In this document: positions 1-4,773 of the stretch, one piece after another | Layout: each line of letters begins with the position of its first letter | Position numbering within the stretch: the first letter of the stretch is position 1 | Assembly (NCBI GenBank): GCA_003222935.1 | Contig: QHXL01000304.1 | Span: 2,699-8,150, forward strand | Origin: Acidobacteriota bacterium | Lineage (GTDB): Bacteria > Acidobacteriota > Blastocatellia > Pyrinomonadales > Pyrinomonadaceae | Length of the DNA stretch: 5,452 nucleotides | Direction of reading: 5' to 3' | Notes under the pieces: model-generated | Told to the model about the DNA's origin: nothing | The model's input: the letters and a program-made list of their open reading frames with translations, nothing else | Databases searched by the model: none | Made by a program: the position numbers and the translations under genes

Positions 1-299
1 ACTAAATCGTTCGAGAAGTTCTCAAATCGATGCGTGGCGCCTGCGGCTGCAAACAACAGATCGGTTGGTTCAAAAGGCTGTCGCGTGTCGCCACACACAT
101 ATTCGCCCGTGCCAGTCGCGACAAAATAGATTTCATCGCGGGTATGCGGTTTTTGTGGATCAGTTCCACGTGGAGCATAGATTTCAACCAGCAAGGAGCC
201 GTGTTGAGCGATCGTTGCAAATCGTTCTCCACCTGGACCAGGCAATTCCAGAAGTGCGTCCTTAATTGTCGATTTGAAGCAAGGGTTGGTTGAGTTCAT
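1..299 (-). CDS. Cupin-domain protein (3' part missing)
   Basis: The first 99 codons of a small single-domain cupin (beta-barrel) protein are present; the gene runs off the left edge of the window. The sequence shows a cupin motif 1 of the PHTRDEIYFV type, with H52 and E56 as likely metal ligands followed by ATGTGE. Motif 2 reads D80-LLFAAAGATHRFEN, with H90 as the usual third histidine. The second histidine of the classical HxH is replaced by arginine (H52-T-R), as in many small cupins. Metal-binding small cupins include isomerases, dioxygenases and sugar- or ligand-binding proteins, and the substrate cannot be told from this sequence. The start ATG (complement 297-299) lies 5 nt after the stop of the upstream gene and has no clear Shine-Dalgarno, so translation is probably coupled. 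It is the third gene of a leftward operon. The family assignment is confident; the specific function is unknown. Confidence 0.87.
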   Translation of the reverse strand, partial: MNSTNPCFKSTIKDALLELPGPGGERFATIAQHGSLLVEIYAPRGTDPQKPHTRDEIYFVATGTGEYVCGDTRQPFEPTDLLFAAAGATHRFENFSNDL

Positions 300-304
300 G
301 TTTC

Positions 305-1042
305 TTAGTTACTCACGCACGGTGGCGGCAGATTTGGATGGTTCGTTTCGTAGTCCTTTACTTCTTGCGCAAAGATAGCTTGACCTTTCTCGCGCACCGC
401 ATCATCGCCGATAAAATTAGCGGTACCTCGGCGGGCTCTGTAGCTGGCGTGCAACCGTTTTGCGGCATTCTTCACTTTTGTAGCCAGGGTTCCCTCGAGG
501 TCGACAATGTAAATGAAGGTTCTTTGCTTGGTTGGAACCAGAGTGCGAAAGACAATGCCGGCTCGATCGAGTATTCCAGCTATCGTCACAAGACCTCGAA
601 GCCGGGTCGGTCGGACTGCATACAACGTCGCGGTGCCCGACGCGTTTGGATGAAAATAGAGTATCGATTTCTGATTAGCTTCCCGACCGAGACGAGACAT
701 CAGATAACGAATCGTTGCTTCATCAGTTTTGGTTTTCAGCAGGATCGAATGCTCGGCTCCGTCAATCCAGGAACCAACCGCCCGCAGCGTTGATATCTTT
801 CGTTTCACCACACAACCGAGATTTTCCGCTCGTCGCAATAGGCTGAGCTCTTCCGTTGAGTTCATTCCGCGAATTGCATCCTCGAGTTTCAAGCCTTCAC
901 TAGTGTTGGGACTGACAAAGCCGTAGTTGAGCGATGCCGAATCGTTCCTGGTTGGTTGTTGAGCTAACGCACTACCGCACGTCACCAGCAAAAGTATTAG
1001 GGTGAATTTAATTCTCAGCTGTATTTGGCTGCTTATGATCAT
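305..1042 (-). CDS. Small secreted protein of unknown function
   Basis: A 245-residue protein that I do not recognise. The N-terminus has a signal peptide: a charged stretch (QIQLRIK), a hydrophobic core (FTLILLLV) and an ALA|QQ cleavage site near residue 27. A cysteine sits in the core (LLVTC), but the -1 residue is T, so a lipobox is poor and signal peptidase I is more likely. The mature part (about 218 residues) is mixed alpha/beta with no transmembrane segment. It contains two stretches of similar feel, ILLKTKTDEATIRYLMSRLG and FIYIVDLEGTLATKVKNAAK, which might be two copies of a beta-alpha unit. ATG at complement 1040-1042 is chosen because it overlaps the stop of the upstream gene in an ATGA arrangement and begins just before the signal peptide. 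An in-frame ATG at 1069 would put nine polar residues in front and sit deep in the neighbouring gene. It is probably exported to the periplasm and co-expressed with its neighbours. Confidence 0.7.
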   Translation of the reverse strand: MIISSQIQLRIKFTLILLLVTCGSALAQQPTRNDSASLNYGFVSPNTSEGLKLEDAIRGMNSTEELSLLRRAENLGCVVKRKISTLRAVGSWIDGAEHSILLKTKTDEATIRYLMSRLGREANQKSILYFHPNASGTATLYAVRPTRLRGLVTIAGILDRAGIVFRTLVPTKQRTFIYIVDLEGTLATKVKNAAKRLHASYRARRGTANFIGDDAVREKGQAIFAQEVKDYETNHPNLPPPCVSN

Positions 1043-1659
1043 TTGGCTTGCCACGGCAATCTTCCACACCCGCTATACCGTTGGTTTATCTCATCGACGC
1101 GTTTCTCTAAAAAGCTTTGAGCCGTGGTTGCGTTCGATCGTTGAGGTTTGAAGCCGACTCGCTTCGCCCATGATCCCCAGGTTTCGAGAACCTTTGCGTG
1201 TGCTCCTTTTTCAGTGTGGACTTGATCTGTATGAATAAGTAATTTTAGTTCCAACGCACGCACAACGTCTCCGGGCTTTGGACCAAGATCGGTCGAGACC
1301 AAAGTTGTTTTCGTGTCTAAGATTGTAAGTAACTGCCTGGCTTTTATCGACAAATCACCTAACTGCCAGTTGCTTCGCTCTGTACCCACACTGAATAGCG
1401 GTTGCCAAAGCTGTCGGTGAATAAAGGTGACTTTGCCGGAGACCAGTTTCGCAAGGGTAACGTCGGGATTGTCTGCAAGACGTTCGCTTACCGCAAAGAT
1501 TTCATGCGCGGCCGGGTTGGACCACCATGAACCTTGGAACTCTTTTCCCGTCACTAGTCGACAAACATCCGGAATCTCCGAACCGCGAACCAGGAGCAGT
1601 CCAATCTCTTTCAAGAGCTGGATGGCTTGTTCGAAGTTTTGCTCCTCGTTCTTTGTCAT
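1039..1659 (-). CDS. Conserved hypothetical protein, possibly 'AlkZ-related'
   Basis: A 206-residue cytoplasmic protein without signal peptide or membrane segments. Distinctive stretches are GSWWSNPAAHEIF (about residues 43-55) and AKLVSGKVTFIHRQLW (about 70-85), followed by a helical C-terminal half with KVLETWGSWAKRVGF. These blocks resemble proteins deposited as 'AlkZ-related'. I recall that pattern but cannot confirm it. If correct, it would relate this protein to the winged-helix part of the AlkZ/YcaQ DNA glycosylases, although the full-length AlkZ fold (about 400 residues) is not present, so glycosylase activity should not be assumed. It is the first gene of a leftward three-gene cluster. 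Its stop overlaps the next start (ATGA), implying translational coupling. The start codon lies inside the -35 element of the divergent promoter, so the two directions may interfere. No strong Shine-Dalgarno precedes the ATG. The coding call is solid; the function is uncertain. Confidence 0.75.
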   Translation of the reverse strand: MTKNEEQNFEQAIQLLKEIGLLLVRGSEIPDVCRLVTGKEFQGSWWSNPAAHEIFAVSERLADNPDVTLAKLVSGKVTFIHRQLWQPLFSVGTERSNWQLGDLSIKARQLLTILDTKTTLVSTDLGPKPGDVVRALELKLLIHTDQVHTEKGAHAKVLETWGSWAKRVGFKPQRSNATTAQSFLEKRVDEINQRYSGCGRLPWQAK

Positions 1660-1681
1660 TTTAGGGGCAGTATCTTACAAT
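1653..1681 (+). promoter_or_regulatory. Sigma-70-type promoter for the rightward operon
   Basis: TTGTCA (1653-1658) and TACAAT (1676-1681) are separated by exactly 17 nt, each matching 5 of 6 consensus bases. Transcription would begin near 1688 and give a leader of about 34 nt containing the AAGGAG ribosome site at 1707. The -35 hexamer overlaps the first codon of the leftward gene at 1657-1659. I see no comparably good promoter in the leftward direction. Confidence 0.65.
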
Positions 1682-1706
1682 GCGACACCTCAAATCCTCA
1701 TACTCT

Positions 1707-1712
1707 AAGGAG
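1707..1712 (+). promoter_or_regulatory. Ribosome binding site deciding the start at 1722
   Basis: AAGGAG, 9 nt before ATG 1722. It supports that codon over the in-frame ATG at 1680, which has no ribosome site and lies within the predicted -10 element, upstream of the expected transcript start. Confidence 0.75.
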
Positions 1713-1721
1713 AAAAACCTC

Positions 1722-2498
1722 ATGCGAAGAACTCTCACCGAGTTAGCTCGTAATCCCGATCTAATCTCAGGAATCTACAACTACTGCGATCGTTGGTGTG
1801 AACGATGTCCGCTGTCGTCTCGCTGCTTGCTCTACGCAAGTGAACTCGAGGACGACGACGGGTCGCCTGAAAGTCGCGACATTCAAAACGAAGCGTTCTG
1901 GAAAAAACTCAGTTCCATCTTTCGGGAAACACAGGGAATGTTAAAGGAATGGGCTGACGAAGCGGGCGTCGATCTTAACGAGATCAAAGACGAAGATGAT
2001 CTGAATCTGCGCAGAAAGCGACGTCAGGCGGACAAGCACGCACTGGCAACGGCAGGAAAGAAGTATGCGAATGCTGCCAGTGATTGGTTTCGGGAGTTTG
2101 ATCAAATCGAAGAAGTAAGTGATCTCGCGGCAACTGAAACAGAAGTTGACGAGGCCGATCGATTAGTCGACGCACGTGAGATAATTCATTGGTATCAATA
2201 TCAGATAGCAGTGAAGACAATCCGAGCGTTGTCGAGCAGGTTCGAAGAATCCGAATTCGACGAAGTGGATGACTACCCACGCGATTCAGATGGTTCTGCC
2301 AAGGTCGCCTTGCTTGGTATTGATCGTTCAATTGCGGCCTGGCGTCTGGTGCAAATGTCGATTTCGGAGCGCTCTGAATCGATTGTGCCGCTAATTCTTC
2401 AGTTGGAGCGATTGCGGCAGCGAACGGAAAGGCAATTTCCAAACGCTCGCAGTTTTGTTAGACCGGGTTTCGACGAAATACTAGGTCCGCCAAACTGA
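1722..2498 (+). CDS. Acidic protein with N-terminal four-cysteine cluster, unknown function
   Basis: A 258-residue soluble protein. Near the N-terminus is YCDRWCERCPLSSRC, a C-x3-C-x2-C-x5-C array (C22, C26, C29, C35). Such an array could hold a zinc ion or an iron-sulfur cluster. No other cysteine is evident in the remainder, so the cluster is self-contained. The rest is highly charged and strongly acidic (for example ELEDDDGSPE and FEESEFDEVDD). It is predicted largely helical, with the repeated aromatic/charged pattern of helical bundles (AASDWFREFDQIEE, EIIHWYQYQIAVKTIRALSSRF). No signal peptide or membrane segment is present. I recall hypothetical proteins with similar 'CDRWCERCP' openings but no assigned function. 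It has its own promoter (1653-1681) and a strong ribosome site. The HIT gene follows after 32 nt, so the two are probably one operon. The coding call is firm; function is not assigned. Confidence 0.85.
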   Translation: MRRTLTELARNPDLISGIYNYCDRWCERCPLSSRCLLYASELEDDDGSPESRDIQNEAFWKKLSSIFRETQGMLKEWADEAGVDLNEIKDEDDLNLRRKRRQADKHALATAGKKYANAASDWFREFDQIEEVSDLAATETEVDEADRLVDAREIIHWYQYQIAVKTIRALSSRFEESEFDEVDDYPRDSDGSAKVALLGIDRSIAAWRLVQMSISERSESIVPLILQLERLRQRTERQFPNARSFVRPGFDEILGPPN

Positions 2499-2530
2499 GC
2501 GCTGATCAAGCGGGCTGAAAGGAAGAACTG

Positions 2531-2971
2531 ATGAGTGATGACACCTGTCTGTTTTGCAAGATTGTGTCTGGAAGTACAGCGGCAGCAATCGTCAATGAAG
2601 ACGAGCATACACTGACGTTTTTGGATCATCGACCGCTATTTCCCGGCCACTGCTTGTTAGTCCCTAAGGAACACTTTGAGACGCTGACGGATTTGCCGCC
2701 AGCGTCAGTCGCACCACTATTCCAAAAAGCTCAACAACTTTCGCGGGCCGTTGAAGCTGCAATGGGAGCCGAAGGGACCTTTGTGGCTATGAATAATCGG
2801 GTGAGTCAAAGTGTTCCTCACCTGCACATTCATATTGTTCCCAGGAAAAGGAAGGACGGCCTCAAAGGATTCTTCTGGCCGCGCACCAGGTACAAGGAGC
2901 AAGCGGAGATGGTTGAAGTTGCGAAACTTATCGCTAAAAATATCGAGCAGCAAATTAACAGTTCTAGTTGA
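2531..2971 (+). CDS. HIT-family nucleotide hydrolase/transferase
   Basis: A 146-residue protein of the histidine triad superfamily, full length for the family. HIT proteins act on the alpha-phosphate of nucleotides (for example AMP-lysine, AMP-amides, Ap4A) through a nucleotidyl-histidine intermediate. The signature H-x-H-x-H is at PHLHIHIVPR (H97, H99, H101), the central catalytic histidine being H99. The upstream NNRVSQS (88-94) is the usual nucleotide-contact segment. The N-terminal TCLFCKI (C6 and C9) is the CxxC common in zinc-binding HIT proteins. LFPGHCLLVPKEHF (36-49) is also typical. The tail GLKGFFWPRTRY recalls the branch with a C-terminal extension contacting the active site. AAAGGAAG (2518-2525) precedes the ATG by 5 nt. 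It follows the four-cysteine gene after 32 nt and is probably co-transcribed with it. The natural substrate cannot be inferred. Confidence 0.95.
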   Translation: MSDDTCLFCKIVSGSTAAAIVNEDEHTLTFLDHRPLFPGHCLLVPKEHFETLTDLPPASVAPLFQKAQQLSRAVEAAMGAEGTFVAMNNRVSQSVPHLHIHIVPRKRKDGLKGFFWPRTRYKEQAEMVEVAKLIAKNIEQQINSSS

Positions 2972-3018
2972 GTAGAAAAACTTTTGCGGAAATTACTGAA
3001 AATAAAACACGCAAAAAA

Positions 3019-3047
3019 TTGATCTCAAACTGAGGGGAGCGTATAAG
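3019..3047 (+). promoter_or_regulatory. Possible sigma-70-type promoter within the RNA region
   Basis: TTGATC (3019-3024) and TATAAG (3042-3047) are separated by 17 nt, matching 4 of 6 and 5 of 6 consensus bases. Initiation would be near 3054, just at GTCACGAACG. If used, the transcript would lack the left arm of the long stem at 3023-3030, so either the promoter or that stem may be fortuitous. Confidence 0.4.
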
Positions 3048-3430
3048 CATCCTGTCACGAACGTTACGGCGTTTGAGACTGACGAAGGGATCGGCAATCG
3101 GTGCGGTGACGCCCGAGCGAGGGAAAAGACAGGCGGCTGTTGATTCCATGACGCCCCGAGACAGAACCGAAAGGTTCAGCTAGAGAAAGTTGCGAGACTT
3201 TCTCGAGCCACTCGGATAAAAACGAGTGGAACCCCGAAGCAAGGACCCGCTGAGGGGCGCGCAGCAGCTCGACGCAAGTTGAGCTTCGTTGCCGGGTCGT
3301 AACCGGCGGTGGAGGAAAAGCCACCACAACAAAAACCTAACGGCACCGTGTTCGAAAGAATGCGAGGATTGTGAAAATAATTCGAGTGCTGACCGGAGAT
3401 CGAACTGACCGCCAGTTGGTAACCGGGATA
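3023..3430 (+). ncRNA. Large structured RNA, probable orphan HEARO / IscB omega-RNA
   Basis: This stretch has no plausible protein gene but is full of paired elements. TCTCAAAC (3023-3030) pairs with GTTTGAGA (3071-3078), and GTCAC (3054-3058) with GTGAC (3106-3110). GAACC-GAAA-GGTTC (3164-3177) is a GNRA hairpin. GAGAAAGT (3183-3190) pairs with ACTTTCTC (3197-3204), extended by GCT/AGC. CCACTCG (3208-3214) pairs with CGAGTGG (3223-3229). GACCCG (3244-3249) pairs with CGGGTC (3293-3298), enclosing AGCTCGAC-GCAA-GTTGAGCT (3266-3285). GGTGG (3308-3312) pairs with CCACC (3321-3325), and CCGG/CCGG (3393, 3423) encloses AACTG/CAGTT (3403-3417). Unpaired purine-rich links (for example GACGCCCGAGC) look conserved in type. 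The size and style, and stretches such as GTCACGAACGTTACGG, remind me of HEARO RNAs, now known as the guide-bearing omega-RNAs of IscB nucleases. No iscB follows. It lacks the RNase P GAGGAAAGUCC and tmRNA end signatures. A structured RNA is very likely; the class is a tentative recognition, and both ends are uncertain. Confidence 0.62.
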
Positions 3431-3471
3431 CAAATTAGGTGACTTGGGCGTGTACATGCTCTCGTTACCGT

Positions 3472-3499
3472 CCTATAGAAAGCTTCGGCAATTTATAGG
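3472..3499 (+). repeat. Symmetrical imperfect hairpin with TTCG loop
   Basis: CCTATA (3472-3477) pairs with TATAGG (3494-3499), continued by a G-T and an A-T pair. A 2x2 A/A internal loop follows, then GC-TTCG-GC. It is 28 nt, placed between the structured RNA and the terminator. It could be the 3' end domain of the RNA, or a subterminal hairpin of the kind recognised by IS200/IS605 transposases at element ends. Confidence 0.55.
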
Positions 3500-3509
3500 A
3501 AAACGGATT

Positions 3510-3550
3510 GCGCTACTTTCAGCTTGCTGGGAGTAGCGCTTTTCGTTTTT
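3510..3550 (+). terminator. Strong intrinsic terminator downstream of the structured RNA
   Basis: GCGCTACT (3510-3517) pairs with AGTAGCGC (3532-3539). Two T-G wobbles and CAG/CTG continue the stem to a CTTG loop, giving about 13 continuous pairs. The stem is followed directly by TTTTCGTTTTT (3540-3550). It ends rightward transcription of the RNA (and of any read-through from the HIT operon), isolating the VOC gene. Confidence 0.88.
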
Positions 3551-3567
3551 CTGCGATTCATACCTCA

Positions 3568-3597
3568 TTCATCACCGTTCGTCACACTTCTTCACAT
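3568..3597 (+). repeat. Three direct repeats TTCNTCAC at 10-bp spacing
   Basis: TTCATCAC (3568), TTCGTCAC (3578) and TTCTTCAC (3588) begin exactly 10 bp apart, i.e. on one face of the helix. Tandem direct repeats with 10-11 bp period are the usual binding arrangement of OmpR/PhoB-family response regulators. That regulator link is inference. The sequence lies just upstream of a -10-like hexamer at 3617-3622. Confidence 0.55.
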
Positions 3598-3844
3598 GTC
3601 TGAAACCTCCGGTACGTAGAATCGTACGACGATCTAATCAGAAGAAAACTTTGGTTTATTGAAGTTTGCGAAAGCGCCGCGAGGTGGTAGATTTACCGCC
3701 GCTTTTCCAACGACAATTCGCCAGACGCTGCGACGAAGTTATGGCGAGAGTGGAACGTTTTCCCATGACAGTGCTCCCCACCTGACGTTGCGGTCAGGAA
3801 TTTTAATACTGCCGAACGAGAAACACTTTTGTGTTTGATTCTGG

Positions 3845-3850
3845 AAGGAG
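3845..3850 (+). promoter_or_regulatory. Ribosome binding site of the VOC gene
   Basis: AAGGAG, 8 nt before the ATG at 3859, fixes that start. An ATG immediately after the site opens a three-codon frame (Met-Ala-Lys-stop, 3851-3862) whose stop overlaps the VOC start as ATGA. It lies too close to the ribosome site to be used efficiently and is probably incidental. Confidence 0.8.
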
Positions 3851-3858
3851 ATGGCTAA

Positions 3859-4665
3859 ATGAGTGAAGCGAGAATGCAAGAAAAACTGGAATACAAGCCT
3901 GGAACGTTTTGTTGGGTGGAGTTGGCAACCAGCGACCAGAACGCCGCGAAAAGTTTCTACACGCAACTTTTCGGGTGGACCTTTGAGGATCTTCCGATAG
4001 GGCCCGACATGGTCTACACCATGCTTAAGCTTGACGGGAAAAATGTCGGCGCCTTGTACAAACTCATGACTGACCAGGTGGAGCATGGAGTGCCGCCGAA
4101 CTGGCTCAGTTATGTTTCAGTCACAAACGCTGATGGGGCGACCGAAAAAGCTAAAGCTGCAGGGGCCACGATCCTCAAGGAACCTTTCGATGTGATGACC
4201 GTGGGCCGGATGTCAATAATTCAGGATCCTACCGGAGCGGTCTTCGCAACCTGGCAAGCCGGAGATTCTAGCGGTGCGGGAATCTACAACGTTCCGAACT
4301 CATTTTGTTGGAATGAATTGATGACGACCGACACAGCCAAAGACAAAGAATTCTACACATCGGTCTTTGGTTGGGGCGCAGACACGCAGAACTTTGGTGA
4401 CCTCGAATACACCATGTTCTCAAACGGGGATCGACCTGCCGGCGGAATGTTGGCCATCACTCCGGAGATGGGCCCAATACCACCAAATTGGCTCGTGTAC
4501 TTTGCGGTTGATGATTGCGATGCGAAAGTGCAGAAAGCGGCTGAGCTGGGCGCGACCGTCATGAAGCCGGCTGACGACATTCCTGGCATCGGACGTTTTG
4601 CGATTCTCACCGATCCTCAGGGCGCCGGGTTCGCGATTATTAAACTCGAAAGCCCGGCATCGTAA
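3859..4665 (+). CDS. Two-domain VOC (glyoxalase / bleomycin-resistance fold) protein
   Basis: A 268-residue protein of two tandem VOC domains (about residues 12-133 and 145-264). The repeat is visible directly: GTFCWVELATSDQ...FYTQLFGW against NSFCWNELMTTDT...FYTSVFGW. Likewise PPNWLSYVSVTN...GATILKEPFDVMTVGRMSIIQDPTGAVFA matches PPNWLVYFAVDD...GATVMKPADDIPGIGRFAILTDPQGAGFA. The fold supports glyoxalases, extradiol dioxygenases and drug-binding proteins. This two-domain 27-kDa type, resembling mycobacterial CFP30B-like proteins, has no settled substrate. Glu22 and Glu153, in the first strand of each domain, could be metal-site residues. No signal peptide is present, so it should be cytoplasmic. 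It stands alone, with a long leader before it and a terminator after it, and is probably monocistronic. The fold is certain; whether it is an active enzyme is not. Confidence 0.95.
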   Translation: MSEARMQEKLEYKPGTFCWVELATSDQNAAKSFYTQLFGWTFEDLPIGPDMVYTMLKLDGKNVGALYKLMTDQVEHGVPPNWLSYVSVTNADGATEKAKAAGATILKEPFDVMTVGRMSIIQDPTGAVFATWQAGDSSGAGIYNVPNSFCWNELMTTDTAKDKEFYTSVFGWGADTQNFGDLEYTMFSNGDRPAGGMLAITPEMGPIPPNWLVYFAVDDCDAKVQKAAELGATVMKPADDIPGIGRFAILTDPQGAGFAIIKLESPAS

Positions 4666-4700
4666 CATTAGGTAATTGATCGTTTTGTTTTTAGGTTAAT

Positions 4701-4750
4701 AGCGGCGGCAAGTGTGAGACCGGTAGTCTCGATTGCCGCCGCTTAGTTTG
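4701..4750 (+). terminator. GC-rich hairpin terminator after the VOC gene
   Basis: AGCGGCGGCAA (4701-4711) pairs perfectly with TTGCCGCCGCT (4733-4743). Inside is a second stem, GAGAC (4716-4720) with GTCTC (4726-4730), around a CGGTA loop. The trailing TTAGTTTGG is only moderately T-rich, so termination may be less efficient than at 3550. It separates the VOC gene from the transporter. Confidence 0.75.
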
Positions 4751-4773
4751 GTTGATGCGTCTCCCTACTTAAG

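Larger units (their letters stand above)
3551..3858 (+). promoter_or_regulatory. 308-bp leader / regulatory region upstream of the VOC gene
   Basis: No protein gene is credible here. The region contains phased TTCNTCAC repeats (3568-3595) and a TAGAAT -10-like hexamer (3617-3622) inside GTACG-TAGAAT-CGTAC. Three hairpins follow. The first is 3671-3705: AAAGC/GCTTT around GGTGGTA-GATT-TACCGCC. The second is 3781-3798, CCTGAC-GTTGCG-GTCAGG. The third is 3821-3836, AAACAC-TTTT-GTGTTT. The last sits 8 nt before the ribosome site. The region may hold one or more promoters and a structured 5' leader; no known riboswitch is recognised. Confidence 0.4.

Noticed and set aside
30..793. Rightward open frames opposite the cupin and secreted-protein genes
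   Set aside because: They are antisense shadows. The leftward frames carry cupin motifs, a signal peptide and coupled starts, whereas the rightward ones show no domain and no ribosome site.
1680..1721. In-frame upstream ATG extending the four-cysteine protein by 14 residues
   Set aside because: It lies inside the predicted -10 element and has no ribosome site; the ATG at 1722 has AAGGAG at proper spacing.
3023..3430. RNase P RNA, tmRNA, 6S RNA or a group I/II intron as the identity of the structured RNA
   Set aside because: I find no GAGGAAAGUCC or ACAGAA-GGCUUA blocks of RNase P, no tmRNA termini or tag frame and no group II domain V. The size and branching also do not fit 6S RNA.
2964..3457. 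Three overlapping leftward open frames (61, 87 and 93 codons) across the structured-RNA region
   Set aside because: Their translations are low-complexity, Ser/Arg/Pro-rich and unlike any family. They lack ribosome sites and overlap each other in different frames, and the DNA is better explained by RNA stems.
3431..3858. A degraded iscB, tnpB or tnpA gene downstream of the RNA
   Set aside because: No frame gives RuvC, HNH or Y1-transposase motifs, and a strong terminator follows the RNA within about 100 bp.
3739..4086. 115-codon leftward frame opposite the start of the VOC gene
   Set aside because: It is antisense to a clear VOC domain and shows no recognisable motif or ribosome site.
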